Shown: positions 49,831 to 60,210, counted from the first letter of the stretch. The stretch is 64,000 nucleotides of DNA from Stutzerimonas stutzeri (GCA_002345575.1 DDVX01000017.1:248001-312000), one strand, 5' to 3'. Program-made: numbers and translations. The notes: generated by a model not told the origin, from the sequence alone.

Positions 49831-51675
49831 TCAGCGCTGCGTCAGCTGCTTGTACAGTTGCGGCAGGCGGAACGGGAGTTGCTGCGGCTCCTTGATCAGG
49901 GTGTAGCCGTTGGCGCCGAACATGTATGGCAGGTAATCGCCGGCCTCGCTGTCGATGGTGATGCAGAACGGCACCAGCCCCTGACGGCGGGCCTCAAGGA
50001 CCGCCTCGCGAGTATCTTCGACGCCGTAGCGGCCCTCGTAGATATCCAGATCATTGGGCTTGCCATCGGTCACCAGCAACAGCAGCTTGCGCCGCTGCGG
50101 GCATTTGCCGAGCAGCTCGGTGGCCTGGCGTATCGCCGCCCCCATGCGGGTGTAGAAGCCGGGCTTGAGCGCCTGAATCCGCCCGCGGGTTTCGTCGCCG
50201 TAGGGCTGGCGGAACCGCTTGAGCTCCTGCATTCGCACCTGATGGCGGCGCAACGAGGAGAAGCCGTACAGCGCGAATTCGTCACCCACCGCCGACAGCG
50301 CCTCGCCGAACAGCAGCAGGCTGTCGGTGATCACGTCGATGACCCGGTGCTCGTTGTCCAGGTGCGCATCGGTGGACATCGACAGGTCGGCCAGCAACAG
50401 GCAGGCCAGGTCGCGACGGCTCTGACGCTGCTCCATAAACAGGCCACGCTCGGCGCACTGGCCATGCTGGCGCTCGACGTGAAAATCCAGCCAGGCCTGC
50501 ATGTCCAGTTCCGAACCCTGCGGCTGGCCGCGAAACCATTGCGGGTCGTTACGCAGGTGTTCGAACTGGCGGCGCAGCTTGCGCGCCAGCGGACTTAGGC
50601 GCAGCGGCAGGCCCTGTGGTTCGGAGCCACGTGGCAGCATCATCTGCAGATTGACGAAATTTTCCTGCAGGCTCTGTTTCCGATAGTCCCACTCCGGCAG
50701 CTTGATGCCTTCGCCCAGCGGAATATCGTCAACATCAGCGGGTGGCAGGTCCAGGTGCAGCTTTAACCCGCCGCCCTTACGCATGCGCTGGCGCGACATG
50801 GCGATTTCATCGAGATCCTCGGCCACGCGCGAGGCGTCCTCGTTTTCACTGTCGTCGCTCTGGCGGTCCAGCTCGACATGCTCGGTCCAGCTGAACAGGT
50901 TCTCCAGGCGAAACAGCATCAGGCCGCCCTTGCCGGAGTTTTCCTCGACGCGCTTGGCGCGCTTGCGCATGCCTTTCTGCTCGGTGGCCGGCGCCTGCAG
51001 ATTGTTGTCCGGGTCCTCATCGGCAAGCTCGGTAGCCTGCGGTACACCAAGATTTTCCGCTGGATACAACCACATCGGCAGTGGCCACGGAGCGATTTCG
51101 CTGCGCGGAAACTGCCCGACGCTGCCGGGTTCGCACAATGCCTGACGCAGTGCGCGCTCCAGCGCACCTTCAGCCTTGGGCAGCGTGTCGGGATCGGGAC
51201 GCAGCAGCAGGTGCGCCTCCACCAGCCGCTCATAGCGCGGCCGCATCGCGGGATAGTGCTGGAGCAACGACTGGGTCCAGCGCTGATTGTCGCGCGCCCA
51301 GTGGCGCATCTCGCCCGCCTGTGCTGCAAGCAGCGCCAGCCAGCGATACAGATCCTGATTGAGCTCGACCTCGGGGAACACCGCGAGGCTTTGTGGCAAA
51401 CGCAGATTGCTCGCATCGCACCAGGCCACCGGCAATTGCTTGCAGGTCCCGGCAACCTGTTGCAGCAGGTTGCGCCGCAACGTCAGATCACGCGTGTTGG
51501 CTGCTTCGACACCCACACCACTGGCGCCGCCCATGGCCCGAAACAGCACCGACAGCGGACGCCGCATGCTTTCCAGCTCGACTCGGGCTTCGGGAAAGTC
51601 CGGGCTCGCGCGGCGGGTGATGAAGCGGTGCCAGACACTGCCGACCCACTCTTCGACTTCGATCGCAAAGGCCAT
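49831..51675 (-). CDS. norD: Nitric oxide reductase activation protein NorD
   Basis: NorD is a cytoplasmic von Willebrand factor A protein that, with the MoxR-type ATPase NirQ/NorQ, is needed to make active nitric oxide reductase. The 614 residues end in a VWA domain (about 425-610) with the metal-binding DLSMS motif and TDGKPND. The N-terminal two thirds are charged and contain an acidic linker around residue 280. It follows norB by 96 bases on the same strand. Confidence 0.93.
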   Translation of the reverse strand: MAFAIEVEEWVGSVWHRFITRRASPDFPEARVELESMRRPLSVLFRAMGGASGVGVEAANTRDLTLRRNLLQQVAGTCKQLPVAWCDASNLRLPQSLAVFPEVELNQDLYRWLALLAAQAGEMRHWARDNQRWTQSLLQHYPAMRPRYERLVEAHLLLRPDPDTLPKAEGALERALRQALCEPGSVGQFPRSEIAPWPLPMWLYPAENLGVPQATELADEDPDNNLQAPATEQKGMRKRAKRVEENSGKGGLMLFRLENLFSWTEHVELDRQSDDSENEDASRVAEDLDEIAMSRQRMRKGGGLKLHLDLPPADVDDIPLGEGIKLPEWDYRKQSLQENFVNLQMMLPRGSEPQGLPLRLSPLARKLRRQFEHLRNDPQWFRGQPQGSELDMQAWLDFHVERQHGQCAERGLFMEQRQSRRDLACLLLADLSMSTDAHLDNEHRVIDVITDSLLLFGEALSAVGDEFALYGFSSLRRHQVRMQELKRFRQPYGDETRGRIQALKPGFYTRMGAAIRQATELLGKCPQRRKLLLLVTDGKPNDLDIYEGRYGVEDTREAVLEARRQGLVPFCITIDSEAGDYLPYMFGANGYTLIKEPQQLPFRLPQLYKQLTQR

Positions 51676-51771
51676 GGCGTTTACTCCCAGTGCATTCAGA
51701 ACAATCTGCCAACTTCAAAACAGCAACGGCCCGCTAGGTCAGCCGGGCCGTCAGTTCACATCACCAGCGAC

Positions 51772-53205
<1,434 letters not shown>

Positions 53206-53646
53206 TCAACCCTCCTTGTTTGGCGGCCAGTTGTTGGTATCGATCTTCGAAGTCCACTTGAGGAACTCCGCCAGATCATCCACTTCCTGCTCGCTAAGGT
53301 TGAACTGCGGCATTGCCCTGCGCCCTGGTACGCCCAGCGGCTGAGCTTTCATCCAAGCGGCCAGGAAGGGCTTGAAGGCCGCATCCTCACCACGTCGAAC
53401 GAAGACATTACCCAGCTCCGGCGCGAAGTAGGCGCCTTCACCAAGCAGGCTGTGACAGCCAATGCAGTTGTTGTTTTCCCAGACTTCCTTGCCGCGCACT
53501 ACCGCCTCGGTCAACTCCGAAGCGTTAGTACGCTCTGGAAAAGTCTGCTCTGTGTGATAGGTCAGGCCCAGGAATACCAGGAAGAAGAAGATGCTTCCCC
53601 CGAAGTAAATATTCCTGGCCATTCCCTTGGTGAAGGTCTCGGACAT
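53206..53646 (-). CDS. norC: Nitric oxide reductase cytochrome c subunit
   Basis: NorC is a membrane-anchored c-type cytochrome that feeds electrons to NorB. The 146 residues have one N-terminal membrane helix (about 12-30), the heme motif CIGCH at about residue 61 and the axial methionine in RRAMPQFNLS. It heads norC-norB-norD, with an FNR-type box 58 bases upstream of its start. Confidence 0.96.
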   Translation of the reverse strand: MSETFTKGMARNIYFGGSIFFFLVFLGLTYHTEQTFPERTNASELTEAVVRGKEVWENNNCIGCHSLLGEGAYFAPELGNVFVRRGEDAAFKPFLAAWMKAQPLGVPGRRAMPQFNLSEQEVDDLAEFLKWTSKIDTNNWPPNKEG

Positions 53647-53703
53647 GGTCGCCTCCTCATGGCTTGGCGTCGCCAGTTTAAGAAGGCAGCTATCTAAATC
53701 CGC

Positions 53704-53717
53704 TTGATGCCAATCAA
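53704..53717 (-). promoter_or_regulatory. FNR/ANR/DNR box of norC
   Basis: TTGATGCCAATCAA, a match to TTGAT-N4-ATCAA. Its centre is 64.5 bases from the norC start, leaving room for a promoter at the usual -41.5 distance. Regulation by DNR (NO) or ANR (low oxygen) is inferred from the motif and from P. aeruginosa. Confidence 0.85.
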
Positions 53718-53843
53718 GAACATCTGATCAAAGAGGTCGGGTATTGAAGAAGGCAGGCGGCAGGTACGCGCAGGTGTTTTTTTCTGCATGAAATTTGAGC
53801 AACGGAGGGGGGAAAAGCTATCGAGCGGAAGGCGAAAATCTTT

Positions 53844-53919
53844 GTGGGAACGGGCCATGCCTGTGAAGGAAACCCTACCCTGGGGCCAGTGCTTGTTCGT
53901 GGGCATGGCCCACTCCTAC
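53844..53919. repeat. Type A intergenic repeat (inverted)
   Basis: GTGGGAACGGGCCATGCC at the left is mirrored by GGGCATGGCCCACTCCTAC at the right. The 10-base cores GGGCCATGCC and GGCATGGCCC are exact reverse complements, so the element can fold as a BIME-like hairpin. Confidence 0.7.
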
Positions 53920-53930
53920 GCGAGCCAGAC

Positions 53931-54030
53931 CGTAGCCGATAGCTCCGTAGTCCGGATTAGCCGAAGGCGTAGTCTGGATTTCGAGCAGTATCAGCGACGG
54001 AAGCGCCTGCGGCGATTCCATCCTACGAAG
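53931..54030. repeat. Type B intergenic repeat
   Basis: A partial copy of the module at 48331: GTAGTCCGGATTAGCCGAAG, then GCGTAGTCTGG and, at the end, GGAAGCGCCTGCGGCGATTC. It lies between the type A element and the end of nirP. Confidence 0.65.
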
Positions 54031-54049
54031 CTGGAGGTTTGCAGCTATT

Positions 54050-54301
54050 TCAAAGCAGCATCGCTAGCAGAATGCCGCCCGCCATAGCCACCGGCCAGGT
54101 CGCCAGCAGCAGGCGCCACTGGATGGGTGCGTGGCGCAACTCCATGAAGCCATCGGAGATCAACCAGGCCTTGAGCAAGGCGACCACCAGCACGCAGGCG
54201 GCCAGCAGCAGGGTCGAGCCCGAGCTGCCAAGGACAACGGTAGCGATAGAGAGCACCGCCAGACCGAACCAGCAGCCGATCAGCACCTTCGAAGCGGACA
54301 T
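54050..54301 (-). CDS. nirP: Cytochrome c oxidase subunit IV-like membrane protein NirP
   Basis: An 83-residue membrane protein with three hydrophobic segments, of the prokaryotic COX4/NorF type. It starts at MSASKVLIGCWFG; the open frame 40 codons further upstream overlaps nirO in another frame and is not used. In P. aeruginosa the same position downstream of nirQ-nirO is nirP (PA0522). A role in assembly or efficiency of NO reduction is inferred. Confidence 0.8.
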   Translation of the reverse strand: MSASKVLIGCWFGLAVLSIATVVLGSSGSTLLLAACVLVVALLKAWLISDGFMELRHAPIQWRLLLATWPVAMAGGILLAMLL

Positions 54302-54311
54302 CGCAACCTCG

Positions 54312-54908
54312 TCAGTTAAGTACATAAACCAGGGGGAACAACAGCACCCAGACCATATCGACCATGTGCCAATAGAGCACTCCGGACTCCATCCCTGCGT
54401 GACTCTGCGCGCTGTACGCACGACGCCGGCAGAGTTCGGCCATCCAACCGAGAATCACCATGCCCAGCAGTACGTGCAGGAAGTGGAAGCCGGTGAGAAT
54501 CCAGTACAGGGTGAAGAAGGTGTTGTGCTCCATGCCCAGCCCCAGGCTGGACAGGTGGCTGTATTCATTGAGTTTGAGCACCACATAGATGCATGAGGTC
54601 AGCAGCGCCGCCAGCAGCAGCCAGGCAGCACGTCGTGACTGATCCAGGCGTACCTGCTCCACCGCCAGCGCAGCGAACAGGCCGGAGGTCAGCAGGCTGA
54701 GTGTCAACGCCAGCCCAGTCGAGCTATCAAGCGACGCGCGACTTTGCGAGAACATTTCGGGATGCAGCAACTGGGTGACAGCGAAGGCCAGGATCAGGAT
54801 CGCGAAGCACGACAGCTCGACAAGAATGAAGAACCACATCGCCAGGTCGCCCGGCAGACGCCGGCCTGCCCCAGCCGTGGCGTCAGGCAAAGTGGACATC
54901 GACAACAT
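54312..54908 (-). CDS. nirO: Cytochrome c oxidase subunit III-like protein NirO (NorE family)
   Basis: A 198-residue membrane protein with five to six helices. It has the COX3-like start LPGDLAMWFFILVELSCFAILILAF and the histidine-rich FHFLHVLLGMVILGW and VLYWHMVDMVWVLLFPLVYVL typical of NorE/NirO. It lies between nirQ, which it overlaps by 26 bases, and nirP. Related norE/norF products improve NO reductase activity but are not essential. Confidence 0.88.
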   Translation of the reverse strand: MLSMSTLPDATAGAGRRLPGDLAMWFFILVELSCFAILILAFAVTQLLHPEMFSQSRASLDSSTGLALTLSLLTSGLFAALAVEQVRLDQSRRAAWLLLAALLTSCIYVVLKLNEYSHLSSLGLGMEHNTFFTLYWILTGFHFLHVLLGMVILGWMAELCRRRAYSAQSHAGMESGVLYWHMVDMVWVLLFPLVYVLN

Positions 54909-55689
54909 CCATCAGCGCAGCAACGGTTTGCACATCATCCGACAGCGGCTCGGCAAGGCACGCCATGCAGGCTTCGCGCGGGCTCATGCCGGAGCGGATC
55001 ATGCGCGCGGCGAAGATCAGCAGGCGGGTCGAGGCAACTTCTTCCAGATCGTGCTGCTCAAGTCGGCGCAGCGCCTGGCCCAGCTTGACGATCTGCGCCG
55101 CCAGTTCGAGATCCACCTGCGCCTCGTTGGCGACGATGCGCACTTCCTCGGCCGCCGACGGATAATCGAACCGCATGGCTACGAAACGTTGCCGGGTACT
55201 GGGTTTCATGCCCTTGAGCAGGTTCTGGTAGCCGGGATTGTAGCTGACCACCAGCATGAAGCCCGGCGGCGCTTTGATCGCCTCGCCGGTACGCTCGATG
55301 AACAGTTCGCGGCGATCATCGGCCAGCGGGTGCAGCACCACGGCGGTGTCCTGGCGCGCCTCGACCACTTCGTCCAGATAGCAGATGCCGCCCTCACGCA
55401 CCGCACGGGTTAGCGGGCCGTCCTGCCACCAGGTGCCCTGGGTGCCGATCAGGTGGCGCCCCACCAGGTCAGCAGCGGATAAGTCGTCATGACAGGCCAC
55501 GGTGTACAGCGGCAGGTTCAGGCGATGCGCCATATGCTGGACGAAACGGGTCTTGCCGCAGCCGGTTGGCCCCTTGATCAGTACCGGCATGCCGTGCCGC
55601 CAGGCCTGCTCGAACAGCACCTCTTCATTGCCCAGCGCTTGGTAGAACGGCGCGTCATTCAGACCGGCAAGGCTCTCGGGCGCATTCAT
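54883..55689 (-). CDS. nirQ: MoxR-type AAA ATPase NirQ/NorQ
   Basis: NirQ is the ATPase that acts with NorD in maturing nitric oxide reductase and influences nitrite reductase. From the ATG giving MNAPESLAGLND it has 268 residues; the frame is open 19 codons further. Walker A is GPTGCGKTRFVQH (about residue 46), Walker B is ICYLDEVVEAR and sensor 1 lies in FMLVVSYNPGYQ. An FNR-type box stands 92 bases upstream. It is divergent from nirS. Confidence 0.93.
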   Translation of the reverse strand: MNAPESLAGLNDAPFYQALGNEEVLFEQAWRHGMPVLIKGPTGCGKTRFVQHMAHRLNLPLYTVACHDDLSAADLVGRHLIGTQGTWWQDGPLTRAVREGGICYLDEVVEARQDTAVVLHPLADDRRELFIERTGEAIKAPPGFMLVVSYNPGYQNLLKGMKPSTRQRFVAMRFDYPSAAEEVRIVANEAQVDLELAAQIVKLGQALRRLEQHDLEEVASTRLLIFAARMIRSGMSPREACMACLAEPLSDDVQTVAALMDVVDVHFA

Positions 55690-55780
55690 TGGCAATACCT
55701 CACTGCAACGGTTGGTTAATTGATCTGCCGCCAAAGTACCCGTCACGGCGTCATCCCCTCAAGCCATCCGCCAGCGAAGC

Positions 55781-55794
55781 TTGATCACGGTCAA
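55781..55794 (-). promoter_or_regulatory. FNR/ANR/DNR box of nirQ
   Basis: TTGATCACGGTCAA, TTGAT-N4-GTCAA. The centre is 98.5 bases from the nirQ start and 290 from the nirS start, so it most likely activates nirQ-nirO-nirP. Confidence 0.82.
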
Positions 55795-55945
55795 GCCCTG
55801 ATCGAAATGAAGGCTGCTTCGATGCTGCACCCATCGACACAATCCCGACAGAAGTCGACTAACTGTCGTTATTTTGAAACTTTTGGCTGCACGTTTAAAC
55901 CTATCCGCGACATGGCGTCACGTTTGAGGGGGTACGGAACCTCTC

Positions 55946-55959
55946 TTGACCGCCATCAA
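55946..55959 (+). promoter_or_regulatory. FNR/ANR/DNR box of nirS
   Basis: TTGACCGCCATCAA, TTGAC-N4-ATCAA. The centre lies 124 bases before the nirS start, which places the expected transcription start near 55994 and leaves a leader of about 80 bases. A ribosome site (AGGAGA) is present just before nirS. Confidence 0.82.
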
Positions 55960-56076
55960 GCGCATTCGTCAGAGCCCTCTCTAGGATGAAAACGCACACA
56001 ACAAGAAACACCAAGGAACTGCCACACCGTTGTAACTAGCAGGAGCCGCCACAAGCGCTCCACAGGAGAGACACCC

Positions 56077-57756
56077 ATGAGCAACGTTGTTAAGCCCCTA
56101 CTCGCCGGCCTGATCGCCGGCATCTCACTGCTCGGCCTGGCAGTCGCCCAGGCTGCCGCTCCCGACATGACGGCGGACGAGAAAGAAACCGCCAAGAAGA
56201 TCTACTTCGAACGCTGCGCCGGCTGCCATGGCGTGCTGCGCAAAGGCGCCACCGGCAAGAACCTTGAGCCGCACTGGGAAAAGATCGAGAACGGCCAGAA
56301 AACCGAAGGCGGCACACTCAAGCTGGGTACCAAACGCCTGGAAAACATCATTGCGTATGGCACCGAAGGCGGGATGGTCAACTATGACGACATCCTGACT
56401 CCTGAAGAAATCAACATGATGGCCCGCTATGTACAGCACGAGCCACCCGTTCCGCCAGAGTTCTCCCTGCAGGACATGAAAGACAGCTGGAACCTGATCG
56501 TTCCGCTTGAAGAGCGTGTAACCAAGCAGATGAACAAGATCAACCTAGACAACGTGTTCGCGGTCACCCTGCGTGACGCGGGCAAGCTAGCCCTGATCGA
56601 CGGTGATACCCACAAGATCTGGAAGATTCTGGAAAGTGGTTATGCCGTACACATCTCCCGCATGTCCGCATCCGGTCGCTACGTGTACACCACCGGACGT
56701 GACGGTCTGACCACCATCATTGACCTGTGGCCTGAAGAGCCGGTGACCGTTGCGACTGTTCGCTTTGGTTCTGACATGCGCTCCGTTGACGTGTCCAAGT
56801 TCAAGGGCTACGAAGACAAGTACCTGATCGGTGGTACCTATTGGCCGCCACAGTACGGCATTGTGGATGGTCTGACCCTGGAGCCAATCAAAGTTGTTTC
56901 CACTCGTGGCCAGACCGTGGACGGTGAATATCACCCTGAGCCACGTGTTGCCTCTATTGTTGCCCACCCAGGCAAGCCCGAGTGGGTCGTGAGCGTCAAG
57001 GAAACCGGACAGATTCTGCTGGTTGACTACACCGACCTCGACAACCTGAAAACCACTACGATTGCATCGTCCAAGTTCCTGCATGACGGCGGCTGGGATG
57101 CTTCAAAGCGTTACTTCCTGGTCGCGGCCAACGCCTCCAACCAGGTCGCTGCGGTTGACACCAAGACCGGCAAGCTGGCTGCCATCGTAGACACCGCCAA
57201 GATTCCTCACCCGGGTCGTGGTGCCAACTTTGTCCACCCTCAGTTTGGTCCTGTCTGGGCAACAGGTCACCTGGGTGACGACGTGGTTTCCCTGATTTCT
57301 ACTCCTTCTGAAGAGAAGAAGTTCAAGAAGTATGCGGAGCACAACTGGAAGGTGGTGCAAGAGCTGAAGATGCCGGGGGCGGGCAACCTGTTCGTCAAGA
57401 CTCACCCGAAATCCAGCAACTTCTGGGCCGACGCCCCGATGAACCCAGAGCGTGAGCTGGCCGAGTCCGTTTATGTCTACGACATGAACGACCTGAGTAA
57501 AGCACCTCGCGTGCTGAACGTGGGCAAGGACTCCGGTCTGCCACAGGGCGCTGCAATTCGCCGTGCGGTGCAGCCTGAGTACAACAAAGCGGGTGACGAA
57601 GTGTGGATTTCCCTGTGGGGTGGCAAGGCTGACCAGTCCGCGGTTGTGGTTTATGACGACAAGACGCTGAAGGTCAAGTCGGTCATTACCAGCCCGGAAG
57701 TGATCACGCCAACCGGCAAGTTCAACGTCTTCAACACCATGCATGACGTGTACTAA
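56077..57756 (+). CDS. nirS: Cytochrome cd1 nitrite reductase
   Basis: NirS is the periplasmic enzyme that reduces nitrite to NO. The 559 residues begin with a signal peptide (about 1-25, ending AVAQA), then the cytochrome c domain with CAGCHGVLRKGATG (about residue 46) and a proximal c-heme region, then the eight-bladed propeller that binds heme d1. Histidines in the AVHISRM and HPGRGANFVH segments correspond to d1-site residues. It is one of the best-conserved proteins in the window and heads the nirSTB unit. Confidence 0.98.
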   Translation: MSNVVKPLLAGLIAGISLLGLAVAQAAAPDMTADEKETAKKIYFERCAGCHGVLRKGATGKNLEPHWEKIENGQKTEGGTLKLGTKRLENIIAYGTEGGMVNYDDILTPEEINMMARYVQHEPPVPPEFSLQDMKDSWNLIVPLEERVTKQMNKINLDNVFAVTLRDAGKLALIDGDTHKIWKILESGYAVHISRMSASGRYVYTTGRDGLTTIIDLWPEEPVTVATVRFGSDMRSVDVSKFKGYEDKYLIGGTYWPPQYGIVDGLTLEPIKVVSTRGQTVDGEYHPEPRVASIVAHPGKPEWVVSVKETGQILLVDYTDLDNLKTTTIASSKFLHDGGWDASKRYFLVAANASNQVAAVDTKTGKLAAIVDTAKIPHPGRGANFVHPQFGPVWATGHLGDDVVSLISTPSEEKKFKKYAEHNWKVVQELKMPGAGNLFVKTHPKSSNFWADAPMNPERELAESVYVYDMNDLSKAPRVLNVGKDSGLPQGAAIRRAVQPEYNKAGDEVWISLWGGKADQSAVVVYDDKTLKVKSVITSPEVITPTGKFNVFNTMHDVY

Positions 57757-57780
57757 CCGGCCCTAGGCAACCTGCTACGG

Positions 57781-57802
57781 CCCCTGCGCTGCGGCGCAGG
57801 GG
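57781..57802 (+). other. Intercistronic hairpin between nirS and nirT
   Basis: A perfect nine-pair stem CCCCTGCGC / GCGCAGGGG with a TGCG loop and no T-run lies 24 bases after the nirS stop. It is better placed to stabilise the nirS transcript 3' end or to cut downstream expression than to end all transcription. Confidence 0.7.
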
Positions 57803-57822
57803 TCAGGCAAGGAACGAAACCC

Positions 57823-58431
57823 ATGAAAGACCATGACAGCAACGAAACACCCAAGAAAACCAGTCGCCTTGCCTTTTTGCGTCGGCCAAGCACGCGGTAT
57901 TCGCTTGGCACACTTCTCATCGTGGGCATTGCTGCCGGAGTGATCCTCTGGGGCGGCTTCAACACCGCCATGGAAGCCACCAATACGGAAACCTTCTGTA
58001 TTTCCTGCCACGAGATGGGCGACAACGTCTATCCCGAATACAAGGAAACCATCCACTACGAAAACCGTACCGGCGTTCGCGCAACCTGCCCCGATTGCCA
58101 CGTACCCAGGGAGTGGACACACAAGATGGTGCGCAAGATCGAGGCCTCCAAGGAAGTCTGGGGCAAGATCACCGGCACCATCAACACGCCGGAGAAATTC
58201 GAGGCCAAACGCCTGACGTTGGCGCGCCGCGAGTGGGCCCGGATGGAAGGCAACGACTCACGCGAATGCCGCAACTGCCACAGCCTGGAAAGCATGAGCT
58301 CTGAAAAGCAGAAGCAGCGTGCGCGCATGCAACACAAGATGGCCGCCGAAGACAACATGACCTGCATCAACTGCCACAAGGGGATTGCCCACCACTTGCC
58401 CGAAGGCATGACCGAAGAAGACGAAGAGTGA
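57823..58431 (+). CDS. nirT: Tetraheme cytochrome c NirT (NapC/NirT family)
   Basis: NirT is a membrane-anchored quinol-oxidising cytochrome that passes electrons to periplasmic carriers. The 202 residues have one N-terminal helix (about 27-48) and four heme motifs: CISCH, CPDCH, CRNCH and CINCH. The layout matches NapC/NirT. It lies between nirS and nirB, as in P. stutzeri. Confidence 0.95.
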   Translation: MKDHDSNETPKKTSRLAFLRRPSTRYSLGTLLIVGIAAGVILWGGFNTAMEATNTETFCISCHEMGDNVYPEYKETIHYENRTGVRATCPDCHVPREWTHKMVRKIEASKEVWGKITGTINTPEKFEAKRLTLARREWARMEGNDSRECRNCHSLESMSSEKQKQRARMQHKMAAEDNMTCINCHKGIAHHLPEGMTEEDEE

Positions 58432-58495
58432 CCAGCCGTTCCAGGTGGGCCAGCCAACCATCGCTGATAAAGAACCCGATGACGAGGAAGCGAAT

Positions 58496-59371
58496 ATGAA
58501 CAAGACCATGATGGCCAGTGCTGTCAGTGCCGTACTGGCCCTGGCCGCACACAACGCCCTGGCGGCTGCGCCCGCCGACTGGAGCGCCATACCCACTGTT
58601 GAAACCGGCGTGTTCTACCCAGGCGTATCGCCAGTGGAATGGATCACCAAGGGTACCGAGCACGGCGGTGCGCGGGTGCTACGAAGAGGCGAAACCTGCG
58701 CGGCCTGCCACTCCGAGGAGCTTGCCGACATCGGCCAGAAGATCGTCAGCGGCAAAAAGATCGAACCCTCGCCGATTGCCGGCAAGGCTGCGTTCATCGC
58801 CACTACCGTCCAGGCCGCCCATGACGGCGAAAACCTCTACTTACGCTTTTCCTGGAAGCAGCCAGCAGCCTCCGGCAGCCCGGCGATGGATGAGCAGAAT
58901 CCGGTCAAGATCGCCTACATGCTCGAAGCCGGCGACAAGGTCGAACTGGCTGGGCAGTCCGGCTGCTGGGCCAGCTGCCACGGCGACGCCCGCACCATGC
59001 CCGGCGCAGACGACAGCAAGACCAAATACGTCAAGGACGGCTCGCTGGCCAATGGCATCTACTACGACCTGAACCAGTGGCGTAGTGGCGAGAACAAGGC
59101 CTTCGACGGCTACGTCGCCGATCATCGCGAAATGGAAGGCGGCCAGGCTCTGGTGGGCGCCGAAGGCAAGCTCGACGGTGACACCTGGTCTGTGGTCTTT
59201 ACCCGCAAGCTGACGGGTGCCGAGGGCGATGTCAGCCTGGCACCAGGCAACACCTACAACTTCGGCTTTGCCATCCATGACGACAGCGCGACCGGTCGTT
59301 TCCACCATGTCTCGCTCGGCTACAAGCTGGGCATCGACGCCGAAGGCGATATCACCGCCTCCAAGCTGTAA
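58496..59371 (+). CDS. nirB: Diheme cytochrome c-552 (NirB)
   Basis: A periplasmic cytochrome of 291 residues, matching P. stutzeri NirB. The start gives MNKTMMASAVSAVLALAAHNALA, a signal peptide; the reading frame is open 17 codons further upstream. The first heme motif is CAACH (about residue 70). The second is written CWASCH, with three residues between the cysteines, followed by GDARTMP with a possible methionine ligand, as in the ethylbenzene dehydrogenase-type heme domain. Its electron partner is unknown. Confidence 0.87.
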   Translation: MNKTMMASAVSAVLALAAHNALAAAPADWSAIPTVETGVFYPGVSPVEWITKGTEHGGARVLRRGETCAACHSEELADIGQKIVSGKKIEPSPIAGKAAFIATTVQAAHDGENLYLRFSWKQPAASGSPAMDEQNPVKIAYMLEAGDKVELAGQSGCWASCHGDARTMPGADDSKTKYVKDGSLANGIYYDLNQWRSGENKAFDGYVADHREMEGGQALVGAEGKLDGDTWSVVFTRKLTGAEGDVSLAPGNTYNFGFAIHDDSATGRFHHVSLGYKLGIDAEGDITASKL

Positions 59372-59400
59372 CCAGGCGACCCCTGACGCAGCGACACCGC

Positions 59401-59427
59401 GCGGGACCGGCGCAACGCCGGTCCCGC
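59401..59427 (+). terminator. Strong hairpin after nirB
   Basis: A perfect twelve-pair stem GCGGGACCGGCG / CGCCGGTCCCGC with a CAA loop begins 29 bases after the nirB stop. There is no T-run, so it may act as a 3'-end stabiliser or a Rho-assisted terminator, ending the nirSTB unit. Confidence 0.6.
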
Positions 59428-59476
59428 CAACCGCCCCTCTGCAGTCACCATTTCTGACCAGCGCAACGCCCGCTTT

Positions 59477-59591
59477 CGTAGGAACGGGCCATGCTCGTGA
59501 AAGAGACCATGCCAAGGTACATGCCCTATTCGTGGGCATGGCCCACTCCTACAGTCGTAGGTCGAATTATCCGAAGGCGTAATCCGGCACC
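59477..59591. repeat. Type A and type B intergenic repeats
   Basis: Type A element at 59477-59553 (GTAGGAACGGGCCATGCTCG to GGGCATGGCCCACTCCTAC) followed directly by a short type B fragment at about 59555-59591 (ATTATCCGAAGGCGTAATCCGG). They separate the nirSTB unit from the nirM unit. Confidence 0.7.
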
Positions 59592-59649
59592 CCAGCAAAG
59601 CCTGCACCCATGCGCCAGATTGTCGCAGTCACCGCTGAGGCTGTTCAGG

Positions 59650-59663
59650 TTGATTGCAATCAA
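59650..59663 (+). promoter_or_regulatory. FNR/ANR/DNR box of the nirM unit
   Basis: TTGATTGCAATCAA, a perfect palindromic FNR-type site. Its centre is 218 bases from the nirM start, so a normal class II promoter would give a leader of about 175 bases. It implies that nirMCFDLGH has its own promoter. Confidence 0.8.
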
Positions 59664-59874
59664 GGACGCCTACCCGCTCGCTGCCGCATCCTCAAGCCGT
59701 ACCGAAAAGTCCCCGGATACGAGGCCATTCACCGCCCTCGACCATTACCATGACCAGGGACAAAAGGTTGCTTCACACAACCGGTAAATTTAACGTGCAT
59801 GTTCCGACACACTTATGTCGGACACCCTGGGGCGGGCTTCAAGACCTCCCCCACTTAGCCTTGAGGAAGTATCC

Positions 59875-60189
59875 ATGAAGAAAATTCTCATCCCTCTGCT
59901 TGCAATGGGCGGCGCTCTGGTTCTGCAGCCAGCGATGGCTCAGGACGGCGAAGCGCTGTTCAAGAGCAAGCCTTGCGCTGCCTGCCACAACGTCGACATG
60001 AAAATGGTCGGCCCGGCACTGAAGGAAGTTGCTGCCAAATACGCAGGCCAGGAAGGCGCTGCCGACCTGCTCGCCGGCCATATCAAGAACGGTAGCCAGG
60101 GCGTCTGGGGTCCAATCCCGATGCCGCCAAACGCAGTAACCGAAGAAGAAGCCAAGACTCTCGCCGAGTGGGTTCTGAGCCTCAAGTAA
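59875..60189 (+). CDS. nirM: Cytochrome c-551
   Basis: NirM is the small periplasmic electron donor to NirS. The 104 residues start at [13 protein letters not shown], preceded by GAGGAAG. A signal peptide (about 1-22, ending AMAQ) is followed by the heme motif CAACH and the axial methionine in GPIPMPPN. The mature form of about 82 residues is the usual size. It heads the nirMCFDLGH genes. Confidence 0.96.
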   Translation: MKKILIPLLAMGGALVLQPAMAQDGEALFKSKPCAACHNVDMKMVGPALKEVAAKYAGQEGAADLLAGHIKNGSQGVWGPIPMPPNAVTEEEAKTLAEWVLSLK

Positions 60190-60210
60190 CGCAGCGCCCA
60201 GGAGGCCGCC

